Origin: Argopecten irradians
Taxonomy: Eukaryota; Mollusca; Bivalvia; Pectinida; Pectinidae
NCBI RefSeq assembly: GCF_041381155.1
Contig: NC_091143.1
Span: forward strand, 42,114,996-42,178,995
Length of the DNA: 64,000 nt
Direction: 5' to 3'
Shown: piece after piece, positions 35,761-46,156 of the stretch
Layout of the letters: each line of letters starts with the position of its first letter
Position numbering within the stretch: position 1 is the stretch's first letter
Position numbers and translations under genes: made by a program
Notes under the pieces: model-generated
What the model was told of the DNA's origin: nothing
The model's database searches: none
The model's input: only the letters and a program-made list of their open reading frames with translations

Positions 35761-37854
35761 AATAAACACTGTTAAAGGGGCCAGACTATATGTATATTAA
35801 ACATGTACAATGTACTATTAATGCTACTATCAATGTAAGCTAAGTATACGTAATAAACACTGTTAAAGGGGCCAGACTGCATATATATGTAAAATAAACA
35901 TGTACAATACACTATCAATTCTACTATCGATGTTAGATAAGTATATATGTAAAATAAACATGTACAATACACTATCAATTCTACTATCGATGTTAGATAA
36001 GCATATATGTAAAATAAACATGTACAATACACTATCAATTCTACTATCGATGTTAGATAAGTATATATGTAAAATAAACATGTACAATACACTATCAATG
36101 CTACTATCGATGTTAGATAAGTATATATGTAAAATAAACATGTCAATACACTATCAATGCTACTATCGATGTTAGATAAGTATATATGTAAAATAAACAT
36201 GTACAATACACTACAATGCTACTAATGTTAGATAAGTATCATGTAAAATAACATGTACAATACACTACAATGCTACTATCATTGTTAATAAGTATATATG
36301 TAAAATAAACATGTACAATACACTATCAATGCTACTATCGATGTTAGATAAGTATATATGTAAAATAAACATGTACAATACACTATCAATGCTACTATCA
36401 TTGTTAGATAAGTATATATGTAAAATAAACATGTACAATACACTATCAATGCTACTATCATTGTTAGATAAGTATATATGTAAAATAAACATGTACAATA
36501 CACTATCAATGCTACTATCGATGTTAGATAAGTATATATGTAAAATAAACATGTACAATACACTATCAATGCTACTATCGATGTTAGATAAGTATATATG
36601 TAAAATAAACATGTACAATACACTATCAGTGCTAATATCGGGGTTAGATAAGTATTCATGTAAAATAAACATGTACAATACACTATCAATGCTACTATCA
36701 ATGTTAGATAAGTATATATATAAATTAAACATGTACAATACACTATCAGTGCTAATATCGGGGTTAGATAAGTATTCGTGTAAAATAAACATGTACAATA
36801 CACTATCAATGCTACTATCGATGTTAGATAAGTATATATGTAAAATAAACATGTACAATACACTATCAATGCTACTATCAATGTTAGATAAGTATATATA
36901 AATAAAAATTAAACATGTACAATACACTATCAGTGCTAATATCGGGGTTAGATAAGTATTCGTGTAAAATAAACATGTACAATACACTACCAATGCTACT
37001 ATCGATGTTAGATAAGTATATATGTAAAATAAACATGTGCAATACACTATCAATGCTACTATCGATGTTAGATAAGTATATATGTAAAATAAACATGTAC
37101 AATACACTATCAATGCTACTATCGATGTTAGATAAGTATATATGTAAAATAAACATGTACAATACACTATCAATGCTACTATCGGTGTTAGATAAGTATA
37201 TATGTAAAATAAACATGTACAATACACTATCAATGCTACTATCGATGTTAGATAAGTATATATGTAAAATAAACATGTACAATACACTATCAATGCTACT
37301 ATCGGTGTTAGATAAGTATATATGTAAAATAAACATGTACAATACACTATCAATGCTACTATCGGTGTTAGATAAGTATATATGTAAAATAAACATGTAC
37401 AATACACTATCAATGCTACTATCGGTGTTAGATAAGTATATATGTAAAATAAACATGTACAATACACTATCAATGCTACTATCGATGTTAGATAAGTATA
37501 TATGTAAAATAAACATGTACAATACACTATCAATGCTACTATCGGTGTTAGATAAGTATACATGTAAAATAAACATGTACAATACACTATCAATGCTACT
37601 ATCGATGTTAGATAAGTATATATGTAAAATAAACATGTACAATACACTATCAATGCTACTATCGATGTTAGATAAGTATATATGTAAAATAAACATGTAC
37701 AATATACTAGCAATGCTACTATCGGTGTTAGCTAAGTATATATGTAAAATTAACATGTACAATATACTAGCAATGCTACTATCGGTGTTAGCTAAGTATA
37801 CGTAATAAACACTGATAAAGGGGCCAGCATATATGTAAAATAAACATGTACAAT
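35761..37854. repeat. 60-bp minisatellite, about 34 units
   Basis: The unit is built of AAACATGTACAATACACTAT, CAATGCTACTATCGATGTTA and GATAAGTATATATGTAAAAT. A second word, AATAAACACTGTTAAAGGGG, occurs three times only, at 35761, 35851 and 37803, marking both edges. A distinct subtype (AGTGCTAATATCGGGGTTAG plus ATTCGTG) recurs at about 36630, 36750 and 36930. Frames stay open on both strands because the period is a multiple of 3. Confidence 0.96.
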
Positions 37855-38309
37855 GAAGGAATATATTTTAATTCTGTTGAGGTTATGGGGGTATAATGAT
37901 TATGGAGCACGTGTAAATTATGTAACCCCGGCGAAACCGTGTGATATGAAATTTACACAGGCGACATTATCATTATACCCTCATAACCTTAAGAAAATCA
38001 AAATATATTCCTTATATTTACAGTTTTTCACGCAAATTAATATGATTTATTCTCGCGTCAGTTACATATTTTTTTTATTAAAATACCCATATTTTTGTCT
38101 CTCCTGTCATCGTAAACTAACTCGATTGAACAGCTGATTGGAATAGAGTCATCCGTATATCCCCACCAAAAGTTGGGTCATGGCCACACGTTGCTACGCC
38201 AGCGACTATTCCCGTAACAATAGAATCGCCGCACTATCATTATACACTGATAATGATAATACTAGAAAGCATGGTTATTGAGTCTATGTCAGTGCAAACT
38301 GTAAATATT
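37855..38309. mobile_element. 455-bp insertion into the 60-bp array, starting with a fold-back
   Basis: The array unit breaks after CATGTACAAT at 37854 and resumes exactly with ACACTATCAATGC at 38310. Within the insert, 37855-37918 and 37951-38015 form an imperfect inverted repeat: AGGTTATG, GTATAATGAT and GTGTAAATT pair with their complements. The arms are about 64 bp and the loop about 30 bp. The right 290 bp is not part of the hairpin and includes a second small palindrome at about 38236-38258. No clear target duplication and no transposase are seen. Confidence 0.6.
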
Positions 38310-38350
38310 ACACTATCAATGCTACTATCAATGTTAGCTAAGTATACGTA
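38310..38350. repeat. Detached remnant of the 60-bp repeat
   Basis: ACACTATCAATGCTACTATC followed by AATGTTAGCTAAGTATACGT is one partial unit, in phase with the array edge left of the insertion. Confidence 0.85.
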
Positions 38351-39007
38351 GAGGTACTTCGTATTTCTGAATGGTTATTATAATGAACATCTTATAGAGA
38401 ATTGTTGGGACAATATAGAGCACTGTAGATGGAACTAAGTGAATTAAGTGAACTTTGAGAATGCATTGTTTGACATATTTTATTTGCACACATATATATA
38501 AATAGGATCAAAAACAAGTTAGAAGAACTTATGGTCAGTATTCTCCAGTTAAAAATGAAATATACAATGACTGCGAATCGACAATGGTGATGAATACAAT
38601 AAAAGTTTCATTTTATGAGCAAATGTACAATGTTGCGGAGGGAAGGAAGCTAACATATTTTCTTTTTATAAACTATATTATGAAAATGTAATTGAACGAA
38701 GAGAAAAGGAAATGTATTTTATAAAACTGTTAAACCTTTCTTGATATAATACACACATTTGGTATAATTATCCCCCTTTCTATTATGATGTCACATGTCG
38801 CCTTGTTATGACGTCATATATTACTGTCTAGTAACAGTGGACTAGACTTATCAGCATCATGAAGATTTTAAAATGACTGACGCGTTAATGCTTATGTCTA
38901 CGCATTCGATGTTATTCTGATATATTTATATATTTATCAAAAAAGGGAAAAAATACAGACTTTGTATCAAGGCCTTCCTGCATTCATAGTCTTCTCCAGG
39001 CGGAACT

Positions 39008-39063
39008 GTTGTTTATTTGGCAATATGACGGCAACATTATTCATGACGTCATAAGTAAACAAC
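39008..39063. repeat. Short inverted repeat with embedded TGACGTCA
   Basis: GTTGTTTA and TATGACG at the left pair with CGTCATA and TAAACAAC at the right across about 17 bp. Could be a tiny MITE or a regulatory palindrome. Confidence 0.5.
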
Positions 39064-39170
39064 ATTGATGTCAGAAAATGACACAATGTACTGTCAACAT
39101 AACATACGTAATATACGTGAACCATACATGAAAGCAAAACTGTTATAAACGTAGTCTTTTAAGTATTATT

Positions 39171-39290
39171 CTCAATATCTTTTTGGGTTAACAAGTTATT
39201 GACAAAAAATTAAGAAGGACATTCTTCATAGACGCGACGAATGTCTGTCTGTTTTTTGTCTTTGACTTCATAACCCAAAAAGATATTGAG
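39171..39290. repeat. 120-bp fold-back
   Basis: The outer 20 bp CTCAATATCTTTTTGGGTTA is perfectly repeated in inverse orientation at 39271-39290. The inner arms continue with GACAAAAAA and GACATTC, giving arms of about 53 bp with some mismatches and a loop of about 13 bp. It looks like a hairpin MITE. Confidence 0.75.
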
Positions 39291-39929
39291 AGTTATGCTT
39301 ATGATTTAATTCAGATAACTTACTCAGGTACAAAGTAGGCATTAATGCCATGATTTTACTTACTTTTACACCAAAACAAATTGAGTTGTGGCGCAGTGAT
39401 ATCTTATCTAATAATTCATTGGGAATTGATATCCTTAATTCTTAAAATGCATAACTATTTCAGCTACACAAGCTCGAAATTCATATATCTTGCATTTAGA
39501 GTTTTCAGTTTTTACTTTACCTTTCTGATGTATTCAATATTAATATGAGAAACCATATAAACTTTTATCCCATTTTAAATCTCAAACAATGTTAGTTTCG
39601 CTTATATACTTCAGGTTGTCATTACTAGTGTATGCCTACTGTAGTTATCTAGGTTTAGAAATGACCCTAATTAACAATTGTATGCTTTTCTGAAATTACT
39701 GACGTCATATAATACATGGGAGATTATACATTCAGCACAAATAAAAGAGCTAACGTAATTACTGCTTCTTTCGCATGACGAGACTTTAATAGAGAAATGT
39801 CAAATGTCATTTTTAACTATACTGTTTAAAACTCATTGCCTTCCATTGTTAAATTTAAGTCAAATGTTTATCACCTTGAGGCTGGATTATTACCGTCAGA
39901 CATTCTGTATTGTCGTAAGATGTAAAATT

Positions 39930-40829
39930 AGGGACCGTGTATAGTTTTAATGATCAGGACCGAGTATAGTTTTATTTATGATTGACCGAGTATAGTTTAA
40001 ATGATAAGGACCGTGTATAGTTTTATTAATAATGACCGCGTATAGTTATATTTATAAGGACCGCGTATAGTTTTAATGATAAGGACCGAGTAAAGTTTTA
40101 TTGATAAGGACCGAGTATAGTTTTAATGATAAGGACCGCGTATAGTTTTAAAGATAAGGACCGAGTATAGTTTTAATGATAAGGGCCGAGTATAGTTTTA
40201 ATGATAAGGACCGTGTATAGTTTTAATGATAAGGACCGAGTATAGTTTTTATGATAAGGACCACGTATAATTTTAATGATAAGGACCACGTATAGTTTTA
40301 ATGATAAGGACCGAGTATAGTTTTAATGACAAGGACCGTGTATAGTTTTAATGACAAGGACCACGTATAATTTTAATGACAAGGACGTGTATAGTTTTAA
40401 TGATAATGACCGTGTATAGTTTTAATGATAAGGACCACGTATAATTTTAAAGATAAGGACCGAGTATAGTTTTAATGATAAGGACCGTGTATAGTTTTAA
40501 TGATAAGGACCACGTATAATTTTAAAGATAAGGACCGAGTATAGTTTTAATGATAAGGACCGAGTATAGTTTTAATGTTAAGGACCGCGTATAGTTTAAT
40601 TGATAAGGACCGAGTATAGTTTTAATGTTAAGGACCGAGTATAATTTTATTGAAAAGGACCGCGTATAGTTTTAATGTTAAGGACCGAGTATAATTTTAT
40701 TGATAAGGACCGCGTATAGTTTTAATGATAAGGACCGAGTATAATTTTATTGATAAAGACCACCTATAGTGTTAATGATAAGGACTGTGTATAGTTTTAA
40801 TGATAAGGACCCAGTGTAATTTTAATAAT
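39930..40829. repeat. 25-bp minisatellite, about 36 units
   Basis: The unit is GATAAGGACCGAGTATAGTT plus TTAAT. Position 11-12 varies among GAG, GTG, GCG and CACG forms, and T/A changes occur in GATAAGG. The array is degenerate throughout, without long runs of identical units, so it is probably older than its neighbours. Confidence 0.95.
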
Positions 40830-41100
40830 ATTGATCTAGGTCCAGTTCGTCCTGAATTTGTTTCATCAGATTTTGCAAATCTGGATACGGACTTCTGTAG
40901 CGAGGACATCACGAGGAGTGATACCGTACGACCGAGTTCCTTGCGATGTTAACAGAACCAAAGGATGTAATAGTAAGAAAACACAGAAGTGAGTTTTATG
41001 TATCACAACATTTGCCACCTACATGTACCGGTAAAACTATAACAAAGGTCTACCCATGGTTCATTGATTTCACTGTGTACACTCGGTCGTACACGTAAAG
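40830..41100. other. Unique stretch, nothing recognised
   Basis: No ORF, repeat or RNA was recognised between the 25-bp array and the composite inverted-repeat element. Confidence 0.5.
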
Positions 41101-41167
41101 GTTATTGCATGGCTTCGAGTTCGCTCGGGAGTAATAAGTCCCGAGTGACGAGAAATCATGCAATAAC
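41101..41167. repeat. 67-bp hairpin at left edge of composite element
   Basis: GTTATTGCATG...TCGGGA pairs with TCCCGAG...CATGCAATAAC, giving arms of about 29 bp with about six mismatches. The right arm (from 41131) is also repeated in inverse orientation at 45222-45256. Confidence 0.75.
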
Positions 41168-41189
41168 TCACTTACTGCATGCTTCTTAA

Positions 41190-42487
41190 CCTCGAACAAA
41201 AAGACAGGCTGATTGATAAAATACACACCTTTCTATTCCTAAATCCCCACTTTCGTAAGGAATACAAGGAGTTTTGCCTTGTGTAGAGATAAACCCTAAT
41301 TGACTCTGCAAAATGTATCATCAAAATGTTTTAGGAGATATGTGTAGTATGAAACAATTAGATTATTATCAAGCACTGTTCAGGGATTGAAAGAAAAATA
41401 AGTAAACGAAAAAAGAAATTGTCTGAAACTTTGAATGTAAGTAAAATTTTCTTAAAATTGATTCCATCTGTGCTTTCAATTGATAAAATGCATATATATA
41501 TATTAATACTAAGGCATCATTTGTTGATATAAAGGTTCATGAGGAGTGAAAACTTTTCCTTACAATACGAAGTTGCTATCATTTAATAATTGATTTAAAT
41601 AATAATTAATGAAGCTTTTTGATGTAGCTTTAAATAAATGTGATTTTCTGATTGCATTGTATTTCTAAATTGTTTTCAGCATTGGTTACTGCATACTTCC
41701 AGTCTCTCACAAAGGAAAAGGGTGGCCAATAAATGTCTTGCTACCACAGTTGACTCCGCACATAATCCCCTTTTATGGCCAATCAGGATTATTACATGAC
41801 CATGAAAGGGTCTGGACGTATGTGCAGTCAACCATGGTAACAAAAAGCTGTGTGTATTGGAGATAATCATTACCCACCTTGTTCATCAGGTCAATTAATA
41901 GACTAACTAACCAATGCTGACAAGGTTTTTAAAACGACAATCAATAAGGAAATCACATTTATTTAAATAAACATCAAAAAGCTGCAAATAATAATTGTTT
42001 CAATTAAATTATTATTAATTATCATGGTAGCTGAACATCAACTTCAAAGTATTGTAAGACAAACTTTTAACTCATCAGGAAACTTTACACAACAAAGACA
42101 TCATACAGATGAAATTGATTTTAAATACAATTTACTTACATTTAAAGTTTCCGACAATTTCTGTTTTTCATTTCGTATTTCGTTTTCTTCCAATTGTTGA
42201 ATAAAGCTTGATAATAACCAATTGTTTCATGCTGTGCATGTCCTCTAAAATATTTGGTGCAACATTTTGCATAAGAAAAGTTTTTATCTCTATTGGCAAA
42301 ATCCTTGTGCTCCTTATGATGGACAACGACAAACTGATGTATTAACATTGAGCAAAGAACCTCTAATACTGAAAAGTACTCACAAGCATGATAGGTACAG
42401 ATAAATCAAACAGAGAACAATGAGAGAGTCACGGGTATAGGGATGGAAGGGTGTACAGTTTTCAATCAACCTGTTTTTTGTTCGAGG
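41190..42487. mobile_element. 1.3-kb nearly complete palindrome nested in the left terminal repeat
   Basis: The ends CCTCGAACAAAAAGACAGG and CCTGTTTTTTGTTCGAGG are inverted copies. Homology continues inward almost to the centre (about 41790): GGAATACAAGGAGTTTTGCC with 42300-42320, GAAACAATTAGATTATTATC with 42211-42231, and AGTTGACTCCGCACATA with 41816-41832. The arms are roughly 550-600 bp with moderate divergence. The right arm has about 95 extra bp (around 42330-42455). There is no coding capacity. It interrupts the outer element between ATGCTTCT and AGTCCGG. Confidence 0.75.
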
Positions 42488-43299
42488 GTATGAATAGTCC
42501 GGTGGCTTATGTCGGGTTTTGGGGGTTCCGTGGGCACTTCTTGAAGAAGTTTGACACCTTATACCAAAATGTTCAGTAGGTCATCCTCTATTGGAAAAAT
42601 GATGATATAATGGGCCAATTTAAATTTATCTTCACAGTTATGTTGAAGAGCATGTGCAGATGAGCAAGCAGGTTTGCATTTGGTGAAAGAATGGTTGCCA
42701 TGGTAACCTGGTCACTATACACAAGTTTTGTAAAATGGCCAATAACTCATTACTTGATTTGTTTTATCAAATATGTCTAAACTTTGTCAATTATTGTAAC
42801 TCATATATGTCACTGTTCAATAGCGATTACCATGGACATATAAACAATGGATAAACATTTGGTTGCCATGGTTTCAATTCATTTTCATTGGTAAATAATG
42901 TTTAACAATATTTGTCAATTGTTCGATCATGCGGTTGAATCATGGTTAGGGGTCAAAAGTATTATGGTCAAATATGCAATAATGGGGCTTTGGTAATCAG
43001 AAACTCAAGTTTAAAAGTAAAATACAATTTATTATTTTTGCATGTGCACAAATAAACTTGTAAGAGAATGTTTTATATATGTTTAGAGAAATGAGTTCAT
43101 AAAACATTTTTATAAGGATAATTTTGGGTTAATTTACGGGGAGCTGGAACTATGATTTGTGTTCTATTGTTATCTGTCAACTATTTGAAACTCTTTTAGA
43201 AAATCGAAATGCCAGTATTCTTTGCACAGTATCATAATGGTAACAACACCAAATATGCATATGGATATATCCCGTCAGGTGCAGCGGCACACAATGTCA

Positions 43300-43457
43300 T
43301 CACAGGCACTAGAGTTCCATTTTCTGCGATAGTTTCAGAGTTTGATATAGCCCGAGATACTCTGGCCCTGACACCAGCCTTAGACATTATGACAAATAGA
43401 TGTCTGGTGTAGAGTCAGAGCGCAGTGCTATATCAAAAGGTGGAACTCGCCTACACC
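43300..43457. repeat. 158-bp inverted repeat inside the composite element
   Basis: Left TTTGATATAGC, CTCTG, CTGACACCAG pairs with right CTGGTGTAGAGTCAGAG, GCTATATCAAA. The outer parts GAGTTCCA and TGGAACTC also pair. Each arm is about 65 bp, with a spacer of about 20 bp. A 67-codon open frame overlaps its left arm but is probably incidental. Confidence 0.65.
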
Positions 43458-43507
43458 GTTTGGTATCGGGCCAGGTCAGCTCTGATTGAGACTGCTTACA
43501 AAACATT

Positions 43508-43739
43508 ACCACCGAGAAGCGTCACTTAACTTGGTCTTTTCAACAAATAAATATTGTATCTACCCACAGCAATCCATTTTATCATGCTTGCACGTTATGA
43601 TATGTCAATACATTAGTTTCCTTTAAATCTTCCTCATCGCCATTTTCTCCTCGCCTCTTATCTCAACAGATTGCTATATTTGGGTAGATAAATTATTCAT
43701 TTGTTGAAAAGACCGAAGTAAGTGAAGCTTCTCGGAGGT
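43508..43739. mobile_element. 232-bp MITE-like inverted repeat
   Basis: Left ACCGAGAAGC, CACTTA, GGTCTTTTCAACAAAT, ATCTACCCA and GCAATC are repeated inverted at the right (43667-43739), giving arms of about 70 bp around a 90-bp centre. The high arm similarity suggests a discrete short element. Confidence 0.7.
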
Positions 43740-43741
43740 CA

Positions 43742-44810
43742 ATTTTTCAATATTTTGGCATAATAAATATGAAATATCGTTAAAACATGTTAAAATCCTT
43801 TTCTTAGCATAGATATATGTCATGTCACTGATATGATGTCAACACCAAAAAATAGTTCCGTTTCCAAGAAATTTACTTTTGAAAAAGTCTGTTTTTTGTG
43901 GTCGAAATTGGTTTTTGGTTGCTATGGTATAAAATCAGTTGCTAGGGGGGTGGGGTTAATTTTGATAAATTTCCAAATAAATCGCCTGTAATGGGGCTAT
44001 CATCCATATGTAATATATATTTGTAAATTTGGCACCTAATTTTCAATATTTTGGCGTAATATTTATCAAATATAGGAAAAATCATGCTAGAATCCTTTTT
44101 AAAAAAGTGATGAAAATAGCATATTTTGATTGGTAATTTGACGAAAAATGGATGCCTGACTATAGATTTTTATTTCACGATTTTTAGCGCAGATATATGT
44201 CATTACATTGATATGATGTTCAATACCAACTATAATTGCGTTTCCAAGAAATTTAATTTTGAAAATGTCTGTGTTTTGTGGTCAAAATGAAGATTTGTTT
44301 TCGGTTGCTAGGGTATAAAATCAGTTGCTAGGGGGTTTAATTTTGATAAATTTCTCAATAAATCGACTGTAATGGGGCTATCATCCATATGTATTATATA
44401 TTTGTAAATTTGGCACCTAATCTTTAATATTTTGGCGTAATATATATCAAATATGTGAAAAAACATGCTAAAATCATTTTAAAAAGTTATGAAAAACAGC
44501 AAAATTTGATTGGCAATTTGACGAAAAATGGATGCCTGACTACGGATTTTTATTTTACGATTTTTAGCGCAGATATATGCCATAACATTGATATGGTGTT
44601 CAATATCAACTATGGTTGTGTTTCCAAGAAATTGACTTTTGAAAAAGGCTGTTTTTTGTGGTCGAAATGTAGATTGGCTTTCGGTTGCTAGATTATAAAA
44701 TCAGTTGCTAAATTGTATTTGATAGGGGTATCATCAATGTTATATATTTTTGTACGTTTGGTACTTAACTTTCAATATTTTGCCGTAATATATATAAGCA
44801 CTGATGTCAC
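43742..44810 (+). repeat. Three direct copies of a 0.29-0.38-kb segment
   Basis: The block starting CAATATTTTGGC recurs at about 43748, 44044 and 44425, with a fourth partial start at about 44770. Each copy has GATATATG, CATTGATATG, TTTCCAAGAAATT and GTATAAAATCAGTTGCTA. The first copy lacks about 85 bp (the GATGCCTGACTA part) present in the next two. Confidence 0.85.
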
Positions 44811-44852
44811 CATTTCTTAATTTCATTTGGGTATAATAGAAACTAGATAGTA

Positions 44853-44865
44853 TGACCTTTGACCT
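44853..44865 (-). promoter_or_regulatory. DR1-type nuclear-receptor motif
   Basis: TGACCTTTGACCT, on the minus strand AGGTCAAAGGTCA, matches a perfect direct repeat with 1-nt spacing of the AGGTCA half-site used by HNF4/RXR-type receptors. No adjacent gene is seen, and such TGACCT runs are frequent in some invertebrate genomes, so function is uncertain. Confidence 0.3.
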
Positions 44866-45049
44866 TAACGCCATCTGACCTTTTTAAACAAAATTTCCCA
44901 CAATGAACTAACAAAAAAGTGTTTAGTGAATTAATGAAACATGGCATATATTGAAGAAGAAAAATCAAGTTAGGCACTCTAAAAGTCAAAATATAATCTC
45001 CCTCCCGCCATTTTTTTTTTTTTGCTTTTTTTACAGCTTATAAACTATT

Positions 45050-45076
45050 TGACCTTTGACCCTTGACCTTGACCCC
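45050..45076 (-). promoter_or_regulatory. Cluster of TGACCT/TGACCC half-sites
   Basis: TGACCTTTGACCC (DR1 spacing) is followed by TTGACCTTGACCCC. It sits about 180 bp from the right end of the composite element. Confidence 0.3.
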
Positions 45077-45256
45077 TCCACATGGTAAAAAAAATGACAC
45101 CATCATTTTTTTTAAAAGAGGGTGGCCTACGTAACATTTTGATATATGGCGTCAAACTTCACGTAAAGCCCTCGGAATTACAAAAGCCACCGGACTAGAA
45201 GCATGTAGTAATTAAGTCAGTTATTGCGTTATTTCTCGTCACTAGGGACTTATTAC

Positions 45257-46156
45257 ATAAACTTTATATGGAGGGAAATCCGTTCTGAATAAATTCATGG
45301 CAATAAGTGGGTTTGGCGGTAAAACGGGTGGCGATATAACGGAATTTTACTGTCTATCTTTTTTTATAATCGCACTTCGGACAGAAATGTCACTAAATGA
45401 TTGGTGGAGAGCCATCACGTGGTGACCCTCTAACATTTTATAGAGGGTCAGTAAATTTTATTATGGTGTAATTTGGCGACTCTCGCCCTCGCTTCAAAAA
45501 TTTAACACGTTCCCTTCAACATCTATACCATTTCATTACCGTAAAACTACATATTGCTTGTAATTTTTTTGTGTAAAATTAACTTAAACCGTTTTAACAC
45601 TTCAAATTAAATGAAATGCATTTTTTAAATACGGGTTACTTCCCCTACGCCAGTTTGAAAGTTGATGACGCGGTGAAAGTCGAACGTCTCGACTGTGATT
45701 TGATCTATAAACAAATGGAGGAATTTGTACCTATCTAGATCAATCTTCACTCTACAATAAATTTATCAGCATAACTTTTAAGTGATAATCTCAGCGAGAA
45801 TGCAGAGACGATCAAGGAGATTGCGCTTTAAATGTTGGATGGATGCTTGTGATGCTTTCAATATACAGCCACTCTGATGTCGTATTGGGATAGGCCTACT
45901 GTGCACTAGGAATGTTATTGTTCATTTATGAATCATTCAGAATATTCTTCTGCAGGTTCCTTATGCAGTATAATAATAAATATGAAGGTACGCCTAGGCC
46001 AATTATTTTAATAACAATTGTTTGTAGGCCTATCCTTCGCCAGCATGATTCAAGTTTGATTTTTGACAAAACAGATTTTTGACAAAACAAATAGGAAACA
46101 AAGACCTAATGAAACAAATCAATGGTCCTCGATGCGTAAAATTCGTTATATAGTTA
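45257..46156. other. Unique region with a founder-like relative of the 79-bp repeat
   Basis: At 45424-45495 a single hairpin GACCCTCTA...TAGAGGGTC, then CAGTAA, then TCGCCCTCGC, resembles one unit of the adjacent array. The rest shows no gene or repeat that I recognise. Confidence 0.5.

Larger units (their letters stand above)
38351..39929. other. Unique region with palindromes and CRE-like sites
   Basis: No gene is recognised. It contains three TGACGTCA palindromes (38809-38816, 39044-39051, 39700-39707) and two inverted repeats, listed separately. Confidence 0.5.
41131..45256. mobile_element. Composite inverted-repeat element, about 4.1 kb
   Basis: The left end GTAATAAGTCCC, GTGACGAGAAAT, GCAATAACT, ATGCTTCT is found inverted at 45195-45256. 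After the nested fold-back (41190-42487) the left arm continues AGTCCGGTGGCTT (42497-42509) and then GAAGTTTGACACCTTATACC, with inverted matches at about 45125-45196. The terminal repeats are therefore over 150 bp once the nested element is set aside. The interior (42.6-45.1 kb) has no transposase-like ORF and includes a small MITE, an inverted repeat and a triplicated segment. Best read as a non-autonomous fold-back or MITE-like element. Superfamily unknown, and no target duplication is established. Confidence 0.6.

Noticed and set aside
36265-37805. 20-residue repeat proteins in the 60-bp array
   Set aside because: Same reasoning: the period is a multiple of 3, it is open in both strands, and the changes look neutral.
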